Made by a program: the position numbers and the translations under genes. From the NCBI GenBank assembly GCA_030737835.1, contig CM060853.1, forward strand, positions 9,594,034-9,658,033: a stretch of 64,000 bases of DNA, given 5' to 3'. Shown here piece by piece: positions 48,801 to 60,500 of the stretch. This stretch comes from Acorus gramineus (Eukaryota; Streptophyta; Magnoliopsida; Acorales; Acoraceae). The notes under the pieces were generated by a model that worked only from the letters and a program-made list of their open reading frames with translations, had not been told where the DNA came from and made no database searches. The first letter of the stretch is position 1. Every line of letters begins with the position of its first letter.

Positions 48801-51164
48801 TCATCATTACATGGCAATGTTACTAATCAAATCTCGGTTTTAACCCTGCGACATAGAAGGACTAGGAAAGGGATATATAGAACTATTTTAAAGCGTATCA
48901 GCCGACCTGGTTTACGAATCTATTCCAACTATCAAGGAATTCCCAAGATTTTAGGCGGAATAGGGATTGTAATTGTTTCTACTTCTAGAGGTATAATGAC
49001 AGATCGGGAGGCTCGACTACAGGGAATTGGAGGAGAAATGTTATGTTATATATGTTGATTCTTCTCCTCTGGTATCCGAATTTGATCCGCAACTTCCTAG
49101 TATTTTTTTGTGAAAAAGAGAGGAAAGCGGGTTGTATGTATAATAGCACTACTCCTACATTAGTGGAATGAAAGAACAAAAATTGATTCACGAAGGTTTA
49201 ACTTTCGAATCATTTCCCAATGGTATATGTTTTGGGTGCGTTTAGATAATGAAGATGACGATTTACTTCAATGTTTCTGAAAGGATCCGACACAATTCTA
49301 TATGGATACTACCGGGAGATAAGAGTAAAAATTGAAGTAAATCGTTGTGATTCAATTAGAGGATACACATATTCCCAACAATCTATCAAAGAACCCAAAT
49401 GTAGATCACTAAAGCTTAATTGGCGGTTTCTCCAGAATGCAAGACTCATCATTACATGACAATGTTACTAATAAAATTCCTAAACCCCAATCACCACAAT
49501 ATTTTCCACAGAAATGACCAAAGGACCCAACAAAAGGATTTTATCCTAGAAGCCATATCCTCACACTACTCCAGGGGGCACCAATCTTCTGTAACCAGCT
49601 CCCACCAACTGTGCAGAGGCTCGCAGCAGATCACTAGTGTGGCCTTATCACTAGTAAGGCCTTAATAAGACCCATCTCTCATGCACTTAAGACAAAAGCC
49701 CAAAAAAAAAAATCAAAGCGAACAAAAAGGCAACACATAAAGCACCTCATATTTATAAGTAATGCCACACCATTCTCTGGAAGAACTGAATGAATACATT
49801 GCTTATGTTCTCCATCAAATGTATTAAAATGGATTGCATAAATGAATCAACCATATCACTATATAAAAAATTAGGTTCAGAAGCTTTTATAATTTATCAG
49901 TGAAACCTTTAAATAGTGATACTTTGTCAAGCCATGGACAAGGTTCTATTATAAATTTCAAATAGTTTCCCTGACTAATCCGATCTCTCTAGAACAGCAT
50001 AGTTAGAAAAATTCATGAGATGGGACAAAGAGTCCACACCAAAACAGCAAACAAAGAACAGATTATAGACAAAAAAAATTTACGTATTAAAAAAAAGTTT
50101 CCTCTATATGGGTTCCCACAATTCTATCTTTATCTCATGCATAGAGAACGGATGAAATTCTTAACCTATTTTTTTATAGTACTCAATCTGATTCTAATAT
50201 CATATTAAATAGATAGAAATTAGATCAATTTGTACATTCTATACAAGACTCCATAAGTCTAAGTGACATATTTTTTTCCTAGGAATGTTTTATCGGCAAT
50301 TAATTTCCATTTTGATTTGTCCGCAAATTCTAATTTTCCAAAGTCGGCAAGAGTGAAGACAAACCATAACCTATGTACATGCAACGCAGGGAAGATAAAC
50401 ACAGATGCAATCATCATTAATAGTGACATGAGATTGAAGTGGTGAAGAAAGTAAGGTTAGGCACCTGATCCTCCTTGAGGAAGAGAGTGATCTTGGTTCC
50501 CCTGCCAAGGGGCTCCCCGGAGGTGTCCCTGGTGACAGTGAAGGAACCCCCAGCCTGAGACTCCCACACATACTGCTCGTCATCATTGTGCCTGGTGGTG
50601 ACCACAACGCGCTCTGCGACAAGGTAGGCAGAGTAGAACCCAACACCAAATTGCCCGATCATGCTCACATCGGCACCAGCTGCCAGCGCCTCCATGAATT
50701 CCTTAGTCCCAGACCTTGCGATGGTCCCGAGGTTGTTCACCAAGTCTGTTTGTTTGTTGAGAATAACAAGTCAGCAACAATACAAATAAAATGGGGCAAA
50801 GCGAGGAGGAGAGACATACCGGACTTGGTCATGCCGATGCCACTGTCGATGATAGTGAGCGTGTTAGTGGCCTTGTCTGGGACGATGTGAATGAAGAGCT
50901 CCGGTTGGGCATCGAGCTTGCTCTTGTCCGTCAGGCTCTCAAAACGGATCTTGTCCAAGGCCTGAATCGAAAGAACAACAGATCAGATGAAATAACAAAC
51001 AACAGAACAGATCAAAGAAGAAACAAAGGTATAAAACATACATCGGAAGCGTTGCTGATGAGCTCCCTGAGGAAGATCTCTTTGTTGGAGTAGAAAGTGT
51101 TGATGATCAGGCTCAGAAGCTGATTGATCTCAGCCTGGAAAGCAAACGTCTCCGCCTCCGCCAT
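45833..51164 (-). CDS. HSP90: Cytosolic HSP90, copy A
   Basis: Four exons on the minus strand, 51164-51042, 50961-50820, 50745-50465 and 47392-45833, give 701 residues, the usual size for cytosolic plant HSP90. The ATPase domain is complete: catalytic glutamate E34 and N38 in [11 protein letters not shown], then [20 protein letters not shown] and [15 protein letters not shown] charged linker ([16 protein letters not shown]) and the middle and dimerisation domains follow. The end is MEEVD, the TPR-cochaperone docking site that marks cytosolic forms. The chaperone folds kinases, receptors and NLR proteins in an ATP cycle. Intron 3 is 3,072 bp and contains a plastid-derived insertion that copy B lacks. 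Upstream are a TATA box and a heat-shock-element-like site. Copy B is 11.7 kb away in the same orientation; the products differ at ten positions, all in exon 4. Confidence 0.96.
48752..48827. repeat. Left 76-bp direct repeat around the plastid insertion
   Basis: Starts with TAATGTAGATCACAAAAGCT and ends with CAATGTTACTAAT. It recurs at 49397-49472 with about six differences. The pair brackets the plastid segment, so it could be a long target duplication made during repair-mediated insertion. Confidence 0.85.
48836..49058 (+). pseudogene. rps8: Plastid rps8 fragment (NUPT) in HSP90 A intron 3
   Basis: The translated frame gives [52 protein letters not shown] and [16 protein letters not shown], the C-terminal 60% of plastid ribosomal protein S8. 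The N-terminal part is absent, so it is a pseudogene although the frame is intact to its natural stop. It lies on the strand opposite to HSP90, and infA follows as in plastid genomes. A residue pair (LN) seems lost in YRTILKRIS. Confidence 0.9.
49168..49380 (+). pseudogene. infA: Plastid infA fragment (NUPT), frameshifted
   Basis: Starts ATG with [19 protein letters not shown], then shifts frame at GGTATATGTTTTGG (an extra TA relative to the expected [11 protein letters not shown]), and resumes as WVRLDNED. It ends with [18 protein letters not shown] residues near 49370, after which plastid similarity stops. Plastid infA encodes translation initiation factor IF-1. Here it is non-functional DNA next to rps8 in plastid gene order. 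Confidence 0.85.
49397..49472. repeat. Right 76-bp direct repeat around the plastid insertion
   Basis: Second copy of the repeat at 48752-48827. Neither copy is present in the corresponding intron of HSP90 copy B. Confidence 0.85.
50069..50350. other. Second insertion in HSP90 A intron 3, origin unknown
   Basis: Relative to copy B, where ATTATAGACAA runs on almost directly to GAATGAAGACAGACC, copy A has about 280 extra bases here. The segment is AT-rich and contains short open frames. It might be another piece of organelle DNA, but no gene was recognised. Confidence 0.5.
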
Positions 51165-51280
51165 CGGACTTGATCGATCGAGAGATTGTGAAGGAGGAAG
51201 AGAGGCTAGGTTTTTTTTGAGTGACTAGGGTTACGTATCGGCGGAAGAGGGAAGCTAAAAAGTTGGAGAGTACCGAGAGA

Positions 51281-51318
51281 TATTTATAGGGCAAGGTCTA
51301 GTGTTTCTAGATCCTTCT
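51281..51318 (-). promoter_or_regulatory. HSP90 A TATA box and heat-shock-element-like site
   Basis: On the minus strand AGAAGGATCTAGAAA (51304-51318) has three 5-bp modules of the nGAAn type, the middle one imperfect (GATCT for nTTCn). CTATAAATA (51281-51289) lies about 15 bp further towards the gene and 117 bp before the ATG. HSF binding at such sites is the known route of heat induction. The same arrangement is present in copy B. Confidence 0.6.
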
Positions 51319-51596
51319 ATTTTTATTTATTAATAATAATAATTAATTCATGAGTCATGGTTCGGGTAGTGGGGTCCACCCCTCCTTGTATTGGAAAATG
51401 ATCAAGTTCCATCAATGCTTGTTCGTATTGGCTGAGCTTGTTCTTTTAACCCATGTACTCGTTCCATGAAAATTTGACTCAGAAGTAGGTGAAGGAAAAA
51501 AAAAAAAAAAAGAGTAGGGGGCATTTATTTCCACTATTCAACCCACCCACAAAAATTAAAAGAGCCCAATTCACCCCAAATATTCATTAGTTCACT

Positions 51597-51990
51597 CCTT
51601 CCCTGACTTCCTCTTCCAATCCCAAGCCCTAGCCTCCTTCCTCCGCTCTGACTTCAGTCTCTCCAACAGCGACATCGTGCTCGTCCTCCGCTTCGCCCTC
51701 CTCTCAATCGACGTCGTTGTTGCTCCTACCCCTCTCAACCGAGATCGCCCGCCTCGTCCACCTTGAAAACCCTAAATAAATCGTTGTCACGTAAACCACC
51801 GCGTGCAAGCTCCTCGAGCTGCCCTGTCACGCTGCCGTGCTCATCGACTCGGATCTGTTTCGGTCTCTGATTTCAACACGTGGCGGATCGTCCACCGTCG
51901 AAGCCGAGACAAATACGACACTACAGTTGGATTTGACAGTGATCCAGTTCTCTTCGGGGACTAGAGGAGGAGAAGAGGTTTGGAAGGACA
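51597..51990 (+). pseudogene. 4-coumarate:CoA ligase-like pseudogene fragment
   Basis: The plus strand translates to pieces of an acyl-CoA ligase N-terminus: FLFQSQALASFLRSDFSLSN, then VLVLRFALLSIDVVVAPTPL, then after stops and a frame change TTACKLLELPCH and AAVLIDSDLFRSLIST, and VIQFSSGTRG, the last resembling the AMP-binding P-loop (normally SSGTTG). Stops and frame breaks make it a pseudogene. It is intronless and truncated, so may be a retrocopy or a captured fragment. Family call is moderately sure. Confidence 0.5.
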
Positions 51991-52439
51991 TCGGTGAGGA
52001 GGGAGTGGTCGGAGATGAGGTTTGGGGGATCCTCTGGTCACGATAGACGAGAAGGGGAGAGAATCGGCTGTGCGGTGAGAGAGGAGGTAGTGGCGGTGGT
52101 GGTTTTGGTGAAGTGGTATCCACATGGACTCCGCCATTGTCGACGCCGACGTTGGTCCCTTGTCCGACGTCCACCCCAACTCTACCATGACCAGAGGAGG
52201 AGAGGAGGATTGGAGAAGACGGGGTGGGTACGGTTCTATTAAAAAGAATGAATTTTTTTATTTTGAGAGGTGAGTTGAATATCTTGTGGTGTGGAAATAA
52301 AGCCCCCCAAACAAGTGACCTCGTAACACCAGGGCCTGCCCTCAAATTGGTCAAATCAAATGTGGTTTTAGACAAACTTATATAATTGGGTATTCAATGT
52401 AAGTTTTTACTTAAAACAATTATGAGTATTGTGGGGGGG

Positions 52440-53165
52440 TGGAATTAGATCCTCCTCCACTGGGCTGGATTCCTGGACTATCCAGGCTTTTGATATGGAT
52501 CCGGGAAGAAGCATTAGTTGAACCTCTCTATCGATAACTTCCTCCTTGATCCTCTGCTTCGGTTACCTATAACTCACACAAGTGTGGTGCTGGTTAATGT
52601 CCATCCGATGCTCAAGTTAGATCTCGATTAAAGTGAGAATTCAAGCTTAAGTCTAGGGTTTTAGGGAAGAAGAAGTGTGTATCATGTGTTGAAGGGGATA
52701 CCCTTTCATTTATAGGTGAAAAAGGACGTGCCTGTTATGCTATGGATGTGTGAGCATATCATAGGATAAAATCTTTCACGTGGCTCTTGGATCGGTTGAC
52801 AAGTGTGATTTTGGGATCAACTCATCATAAACATTTTTCTGACAGTTGGTTGCTACCACTACGATAGAAAATATTCCCTGGGCCTTTCTGTAACTTTATG
52901 TTGGTGTTCATATTATACATGTGAGATGTCTTCGTATCAAGTTGGGTCTCGTGGTTTGACTGCTTCAAATCAGCATAGGTTGGGGTATCGTCTTTGAGCT
53001 TTTGGGTTAGGCCGGGGATTCAACCTAGATATTTGTTTGCTCGACTTGAAATGAAGGCCAATTCCTGAAATGGCGTATTGGGCTGCGGTGAATCTTGTCT
53101 TTGGCATGGGCTTTTATATCGAGCTAGGCCTTTGGCTTAGGTGGGCCTTGACACTACAAGGCATG
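52440..53165 (-). mobile_element. Probable solo LTR (minus strand)
   Basis: Read on the minus strand, it begins TGTAGTGTCAAGGCCCACC, has CACCTATAAATGAAAGGG as a TATA box near 52715, then the leader-like CTTCTTCTTCCCTAAAACCC, and ends near 52440. There is no coding internal region. This layout is that of a plant LTR, probably Gypsy. Borders are approximate. Confidence 0.4.
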
Positions 53166-53260
53166 TCTCACACAACATTCTTATTTTATGCTGATCAATT
53201 ATTGTATCTCTATTCCTTATTCAGGTGTGACAGATTTGGTCTCTACAAATGCCACCTATT

Positions 53261-53644
53261 TAATTAAAACTATGAGAAAGGAAGACATTTGTAGAGGACA
53301 AAATCCACCATGAACTAATAAGGAATAACTATATCGGAATAAGTCAAGAATAGGGGGAGAGTCACACCGAAGTCGGGTAATGACTATCTCGAGATCTGCA
53401 GCCCACCTTGGACCAAAGCCTCTAAAGGACTACAAACGTCCGAGGATAAGAACCCGGCCTCTTTAGGTATGCTAGTTTCCAAGGTGAAAGAACATTCACT
53501 TGAGAATTGAGTGTATCCGATGGAGGGGAGACCCAGTGCCACGAAAACTCAAACAACCCCAAAAGTATTGCAAATAATTACATTAAAGTACACCAATATA
53601 TTTGTAAGGACATGCCAGCTATAGCCAGGTCATTCGAGCTGGGG
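53261..53644 (+). mobile_element. Truncated LTR-like repeat, copy 1
   Basis: Highly similar to 56258-56596: both begin TAATTAAAACTATGAGAAAG and share GAAGTCGGGTAATGACTATC and GTACACCAATATATTTGTAA. This copy ends where the other goes on to a TATA box, so only the U3-like part is left. It keeps about 40 bp near 53500 that copy 2 lacks. Confidence 0.6.
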
Positions 53645-53939
53645 TGTGCTTTCATCCCCTCTTAGGGGCCATTTCAATCTCCATATCACTCCATTATCCT
53701 ATGTGTTCTTTACAGTGTCATATCAGAAATTGCTGAGGTTCTTGAAATCATTTGTTCAGAACGATTGTAAGATTTTTGATCGAATTGTCCAATGGAAACT
53801 GACCGGATACCATTTCTTGTATCTATAGATTTATTTCAATGGAGAGCTTTAATATCTATAGCTTAATTTGTTTTTTTGTTTTTTTTTTATCCTCCATAAA
53901 AATATTGAATTTTTAAATACTTGGGATGTCTCTTTAAAT

Positions 53940-55828
53940 ACTCTAACATAGGTGGTTACAGATGGTGGCGTGAGCAGGGCACAGGAGTGCAACCAAATTG
54001 CCTGAAGTACCAACAGATTTGGAAGCCAAAGATCACTATAAAAGTGTTTATGTGGCTTCTATATCAGGAACGTCTCCTCACAAAGGTGTACCGAGCTAAG
54101 TGGGCGGCGAATGGTCCAACCACCTTGTCGGTATCGTTTTTCGGTCCCGGTTGGGGGTTGCCCGCTCCGGTTGTTTGGGGGGGCCTCCGAAAAAAAGAGA
54201 TATACGGTCTTGTTGTGTGTGTGGGGGGTTTTCCGGGGATTCAGATCCGATTGCGCCCTGTAGGCCCGGCTGGATCGTCTCTCGGAAAGGGGGAAAGGGG
54301 TGTGGTACCTTGTTGAGGGTTCGATAGCTCCTCAGGAGGATTCAGGGGTGGTTGTAATCGCCACCTGCTTTCTCGAAAAGCAGGAAAAGTGAGGTGTTGA
54401 ATTGATCGCCTTCGTGGGGGGATTGTGGATTCTACGCTTTGAGATACGGGTCTGTTGCACACAAAGGTGAAAAACAAGGAATCATTTTCTGCTTCCGGGA
54501 ACTTGACAAGGGGGGATTTAAAGGGGTAGGGTGTGAGTGGGATGTGGGCCGACTAGTGCAAGTTATCCGCTTAAAGGAGGACGACTAGTTGTGATTAGCT
54601 GCCTGGGTTCTAGTTCAATTTGGGCAGAACCTAGGTAGGAAATGAGTTAGGGTTTGGCAAAGGTTAAGCTAGGTTTAACCTGGGTTTTAGAGAGGGGATT
54701 TGGAGAGTGGATTTATGTAGGAAATGGGTTTCTTTCTCTCAAAATAGGACTCTCTCTCTCTCTCTCAAAGGTTTCAAGTAGTGAGTGTAAGGGGGTTTGA
54801 TGGAGCTAATTGTGGTTGATGGATTGATATTGGGGATATATGATGATGTTAGAAATGTCTTGGACACCCCCTATTTATAGTAAAAGAGAGGCAGAGGAAT
54901 GTCCAATGGACAATACATCAAATGGATAATAGGGTGTTTGATTTGACCCCATTAGATTTTCGTTCTTCTGACATTATCTAGGAGAGGGGCGGCTAATTAA
55001 AACTAGCCGTCCAGTGAGGGGCGGTTACTTTAATGTAGCCGCCCCTATGATGACATGCTGAATGTCCCATATCTGACAAGCGGTGGCTTGGGTCAGCTAC
55101 TAGGGTTGAACCGGCCAAGATGGGGCGGTTAAAGGGAACAAAACCGCCGCAATCATCAGCATTAAATGCTGCTTTATGTCTCATCCGAGGGAAGCGGTTT
55201 GGGGTTGGTCAGGGGGGCGGCTAGTTGAAACTAGCCGCCCAGTGAGGGCAGCTACTTTCCACTAGTCGCCCCATCTCTAAAACGGTCAACCATCTCTTCT
55301 ACAAATGTGCTTTTGTGCAAATGTTATGGGCAGAGATCGGGCATCGGACTGGTCTTGATACTTCATCTCATACAATTGAAGAGTATGGAGGGCAGGAAGG
55401 CATTGAAAAAGGAGAATGGACTGTGGTAGGGAGATGTTGAATCCTCAAGCCATTGTCCCGCGCGGAGTCATGGGCGATCTGGCGAACCCGAAATGAGGGG
55501 CTCTTCCGTGGAGTAAGAGCATACTAGGAAAATATGTTGGACTTGTTCGGGATGCTCATAAGTGATTGGAAATTATGCATTGCAGCGGGTGGTGAACCCC
55601 TGTGGATTTGGGAGTAGCGCGTCTTTGTTTTGATGGTGGGTGGTGGCCTTTGTTTATATGCCTCTTCTACCTAGGCTACTGGTCCTCCTATGTTTTGATT
55701 TCTTTTTGGCTTTTATTTTGTTTCTCTCCCCCACCACCTATTCCTTTTAGAGTTTGTAATTCGATTTTCAGCAATAAAATAAAGTAGCAAATATCTACCT
55801 CTTTTTTCAAAAAAAAGAAAAAAAAAAC
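53940..55828 (+). mobile_element. LINE 3' remnant interrupted by a nested insertion
   Basis: The first part (53940-54140) encodes IWKPKITIKVFMWLLYQERL and LTKVYRAKWAANGPTT, a reverse-transcriptase zinc-binding (zf-RVT) domain of plant LINEs. The domain resumes at 55278 with TVNHLFYKCAFVQMLWAEIG and later SWAIWRTRNEGLFRG. The 3' end is an A-rich tail at about 55806-55828. The 1.1 kb between is foreign. The element has stops and no RT core, so it is dead. Confidence 0.65.
54140..55277. mobile_element. Unclassified insertion inside the LINE
   Basis: Separates two halves of one zf-RVT domain. It is G-rich on the left (GGTTGTTTGGGGGGGCCTCC), contains a (TC)n stretch at about 54750, and has two related palindromic blocks (54986-55050 and 55212-55273), each with GGGCGGCTA...TAGCCG. 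I could not define terminal repeats or coding capacity, so the class is unknown. Confidence 0.45.
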
Positions 55829-56257
55829 GACACTTGAAGGTCAAAATCATAACAAATGAATGATAGACTTTAGTTGATTGGCTGGAGACACTCATAGTTA
55901 GTAATACCAAGAGCATGGGCATGCAAGAAAGTGGAAGTAGAGGTTTGCATTTTTGTACATTTTGTGTGTGCATATGTGATCATGGGTTAAGCTTTGGGAT
56001 TGAGAGCAATAAAAATGTTTAAGAGCACAAAATACCAAGTGGAGCTTGCTACACCACCGATTTAGACATTATAATAATCGTGATAACAATGGTCTATTTT
56101 TTCTCGAAAAAAATAATTAGAACTTACTATTACAAATATTAAAAATGTTATCCAATGATCTAATTGCAAATTTTCCAAACAGGATGGAAGATCATTATTC
56201 AATTACAATTTTAGTGGCTGAAGAGTTTGACAAATGTTTGATTGAAACTATGATTTT

Positions 56258-56940
56258 TAATTAAAACTATGAGAAAGTAAGACATTTGTAGAGGACAAAA
56301 TCTACCATGAACTAATAAGGAATAACTATACTAGAATAAGTCAAGAATAGGGGGAGAGTCACACCGAAGTCGGGTAATGACTATCTCGAGATCTACAGCC
56401 CACCTTGGACCAAAGCTTCTAAAGGACTACAAACGTCCGAGGATAAGAGCCCGGCCTCTTTAGGTATGCTAGTATCCAAGGTGAAAGAACATTCACGAAA
56501 ACTCAAACAACCCCAAAAGTATTGCAAATAATTACATTAAAGTACACCAATATATTTGTAAGGACATGCCAGCTATAGCCAAGTCATTCCAGCTGGAGCT
56601 AGATGATTTGGTTGACTCGGTCAAAAGAAAGAAAAACACGTCATTCAATTACTAGACCACGTGAAAGATTCATTCACGTCAGCCAAGCGTGTTCGACAAG
56701 CAACCTTCATCTATAAATAGAGGGTACCCTTTTCTAAAATATATACTCATATTGACTTATTGTAGTAACTTTCTTGATTAACACCATACCGATGTGAGAT
56801 CGTACTATCAAAGCTAAAGTCCACCGGCTGCCAAGTCTCATTACCAACTCTTCTCGGATAAACTTAGTACCGGGTCTTATCGAGTTCGAATCTAGCTGAA
56901 ACGAGAAGAAGATTCACCTTCAACAACATTAATTGACCAA
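56258..56940 (+). mobile_element. LTR-like repeat, copy 2 (longer)
   Basis: Continues past the part shared with copy 1 to CATCTATAAATAGAGGGTAC (TATA box near 56710) and a downstream R/U5-like region with GTGAGATCGTACTATCAAAG and CGGATAAACTTAGTACCGGG. No gag-pol follows, so it is a solo or truncated LTR. That the two copies are the LTRs of one element is unlikely, since the DNA between is a LINE. Confidence 0.55.
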
Positions 56941-57565
56941 TTTCTCGACCATACCGTTCATCATGATTGAATAGTTTTTATCTATTGTTTATATTTTGGA
57001 GGGAGGAGGGGCAAGTAAAAGGATCAGAGGTTTTGAGTTTATTTAATCTCTAATCTGAAAAACACGCACGAGTACATGACTCGGGAAATCTGATCATTTC
57101 GTGAAAGGTAAATGCAAGGCATTAAAGCCTCTTATCTCCATTTGTATAGTATAATCAAATGCATCCTAGATTTAAAAAAATGTAAATAAATACTAGTTAT
57201 ATTCATTTAAAATGCCAAAAATATTTTAGAATATCCAAAATTATCTTCAGGTTCCAAAGAATACCAACCACTGTGGGTTAACATGCTGCATACAGGCTCA
57301 AGATGATAAACCAATCGCACACATCAACCCCACACTGCAAAATTTCACAGGCAAGAGTAAATTAAAAAAAGCCTAAACATAAGAATTTGTGGTCCCGTAC
57401 ATAAGAAGAAACTAAATAAAACACTCGAGATGATATGTATCATCCATATTAAGGAGAGGAAAAAAGATGCCAAGACATGACTAAACTCAACAAATACCAA
57501 AGAAGATCGAGAAAAAAAGAGTCTGCACTGCTAACACTGAGATGAAAAAACTTGAAAGGACCTTA

Positions 57566-60500
57566 TCAGTCCACCTCCTCCATCTTGCTGCCCTCCGCAT
57601 CAGCATCCTCCAGTGGAGGCATGTCAGAATCAGCATCGGCCGGGACATCATCATCATCAATGCTGAGGCCTAACTTGAGCATACGGTGGATGCGGTTGCC
57701 GAACGTGTTGGGATCATCGAGGCTGAATCCAGAGGTGAGCAGGGAAGTCTCAAAGAGCAGCAGTACGAGATCCCTGACTGACTTGTCATTCTTGTCAGCA
57801 TCAGCCCGCTTCCTCAGCTCCTCCATGATAGGGTTCTCAGGGTTGATCTCCATTGTCTTCTTGCTCGACATGTACCCTGCCATGCTTGAGTCCCTCAGAG
57901 CTTGAGCCTTCATGATCCTTTCCATGTTAGCAGTCCACCCATATTCGCCAGTAACAAGGCAGCATGGAGAGTCCACCACGCGGTCAGAGACAACAACCTT
58001 CTCCACCTTGTCACCAAGCACATCCTTAATCACCTTGCAGAGGCCCTCAAACTTCTCCCTCTGGGCCTCCTGCTTCTTCTTCTCATCCTCGCTATCCCCA
58101 TCAAGCTTCAGCCCCTCTTTAGTTGCTGACACTAGTTTCTTACCCTCAAATTCCTTGAGCTGTCCCACCGAGTACTCATCAATGGCATCCACCATGAAAA
58201 GCACCTCATAGCCCTTCTTCTTCAACTTTTCAAGGAAGGGAGAGTTCTCAACAGCCTTCTTGCTCTCACCAGTGATGTAGTAAATGTCGCTCTGCCCCTC
58301 CTTCATCCTCGTCACATAGTCCTTGAGGCTCGTCATCTCATCACCACTCTTGGTGGAGTGGTACCTCAGCAGCTCAGCAAGCTTAGACCTGTTCTGTGTG
58401 TCCTCGTGGATCCCCAGCTTGAGGTTCTTTGAGAAGGCCTCGTAGAATTTGTTGTAGTCATCCTTATTCTCCGCAATCTCAAAGAAGAGCTCAACACACT
58501 TCTTCACAAGGTTCTTACGGATCACTTTAAGGATCTTGTTCTGTTGCAGCATCTCACGGGAGATGTTCAATGGTAGGTCCTCTGAGTCTACAATCCCCTT
58601 TACAAAACTTAGGTACTCTGGAATGATCTCCTCACAGTTGTCCATGATGAACACACGCCGCACATATAGCTTGATGTTGTTGGGCTTCTTCTTGGTGTCA
58701 AAAAGATCAAATGGGGCCCGTTTGGGCACAAAGAGAACAGCCTTGAACTCCAGTTGGCCCTCCACAGAGAAGTGCTTCACAGCAAGGTGCTCCTCCCAGT
58801 CATTGGTTAGGCTCTTGTAGAATGCAGCATATTCCTCCTTGGTGATCTCCTCTGGCTTCCTCATCCAGATGGGCTTCTGTTTGTTCACCAAAGCCCACTC
58901 GTATGATACCTCCTTAACCTTCTTCTTCTTTTTATCCTTGTCCTCCTTGTCCTCGTCCACTTCCTCCACTTTCCCTTCTTCATCTTTCTTGTCTTCCTCC
59001 TCATCCTCATCATCAGAAACCTCCTTTTCAATGGTCTTTTCAGTCCACAGGGAGATTGGGTAGCTGATGAACTCAGAGTGCTTCTTCACCAAATCCTTAA
59101 GGCGGCGCTCCTCAAGGTACTCAAGCTGAGGGTGAGAAGAATTAAATTAGAAATTCAAAACATAAATGAAACTTTAGGATAACTATTTGAGTGCATACCC
59201 TCCCAAAAGATATTAAGAATGCATGGGCTGTTTTAGCTTGATCATCAAAGTAATCCTCATAAAAAATAAGATACGATTAAAGGACCCGGAATGGTTTTTA
59301 CTTGGGAATCAGACTCAGAGAAGCAGCTAAATAACCAACTCATGTCGTCTTTGTCCTAGAGATTAGTTTCAAAGAATTTGACTACACTGGTGTTTGAAAA
59401 CACTTGTTTTTAAAACTGTGTTGGAAAAAATACAGATATTTTAATTGGTTCGGAAAAATCATGAATTCTTTCTGAAACAGATTTCAAAAAGAAGTATTAT
59501 AGGTACTTTTTTAATCAGAATACTGCTTCATAAAAAAAGCTGCTTTTAAATTTGTATCCAAACTTACCCAAATGCTAATTTAATATTAATACTCATGAAG
59601 GTTCAGGAAAACAGCACAATAGAATGGGAAGATTCCATGGATAAAAAGTGATCATTATTACATATTTATTTCTATTTCCATATGGCTAATGTGCAACTAA
59701 ATCCAAATTAAGTGGGAAAATTCATGGATTAAAAAAAATCTGAATAAAGTTATTCAAGAGGGACCTCAAAATGATTTTCTAATCAATGTGATGTACATAA
59801 CACATTCACGATATAATGTGGTGTATATATATATATAACAAAACATGCATGTGTACAATGTAGTACGAAAGATGCAAGCATGATCAAGCATCCATGCATC
59901 TAATGCAGCTAAGGCAGAGATTAAAGTGTCTTCTCACATCAATTTCAAAAAATTCATATGTTTTCAAAATCCACACCATTTATTTAGATGTGACATCTTC
60001 ATTTACATCAGCATAACATTGTACATCTACATGTCAATTATTCATAATTCAAGTCATTTTTTAATGATAGCATGTTTTCTATAGCCCAAAGAACTACCAT
60101 AACTAGTGAGGTTTTGTGGAGGGGCAACACTGATGAGGGTGTTGGTGGGTCATGTGGTGATAGGCTTGAGCTGGGGTGGTGGTGGGGGATTGGGGTGGGT
60201 ATCTCTTGCAACTATGTGTAGATGTCTCTTCTACCAATGGTTTGCGAGATTTGGGTCCTACCCCCTGGGGCTTTTCCATTTTATTTTGGGTCATTTGCTT
60301 ATGTAATTTCCAATTGGGCTTTTGCCTTTCATTATTACAAAGGTGATCTCGCCTACCATTTCGGTAAAAAAAAATAAAAAAAGTTATCCAAACATTCACA
60401 TTTTCTGAAGATACAGATTCAGATTAGAGAAAATCATATGATGTCTCTTCCAACTATGTGTAGATGTCTCTTCTACCAATGGTTTGCGAGATTTGGGTCC

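Larger units (their letters stand above)
51165..57565. other. Nested repeats between the HSP90 copies
   Basis: Holds the HSP90 A promoter, a 4CL-like pseudogene (51597-51990), a minus-strand LTR (about 52440-53165), an LTR fragment (53261-53644), a LINE remnant (53940-55828) interrupted by an unrelated 1.1-kb insert, a longer LTR of the same family (56258-56940), and the copy B 3' flank from about 57390. No intact gene. Confidence 0.6.

Noticed and set aside
48669..49058. 129-codon frame containing the rps8 sequence as a nuclear gene
   Set aside because: Only the C-terminal part is S8; the N-terminal third is intron DNA without a transit peptide, and infA beside it is broken, so a dead plastid insertion is the simpler reading.
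53261..56940. A complete LTR retrotransposon with two LTRs
   Set aside because: The two similar repeats share orientation, but the DNA between is a LINE remnant with an unrelated insert and no gag-pol, and the first copy stops in the U3 part.
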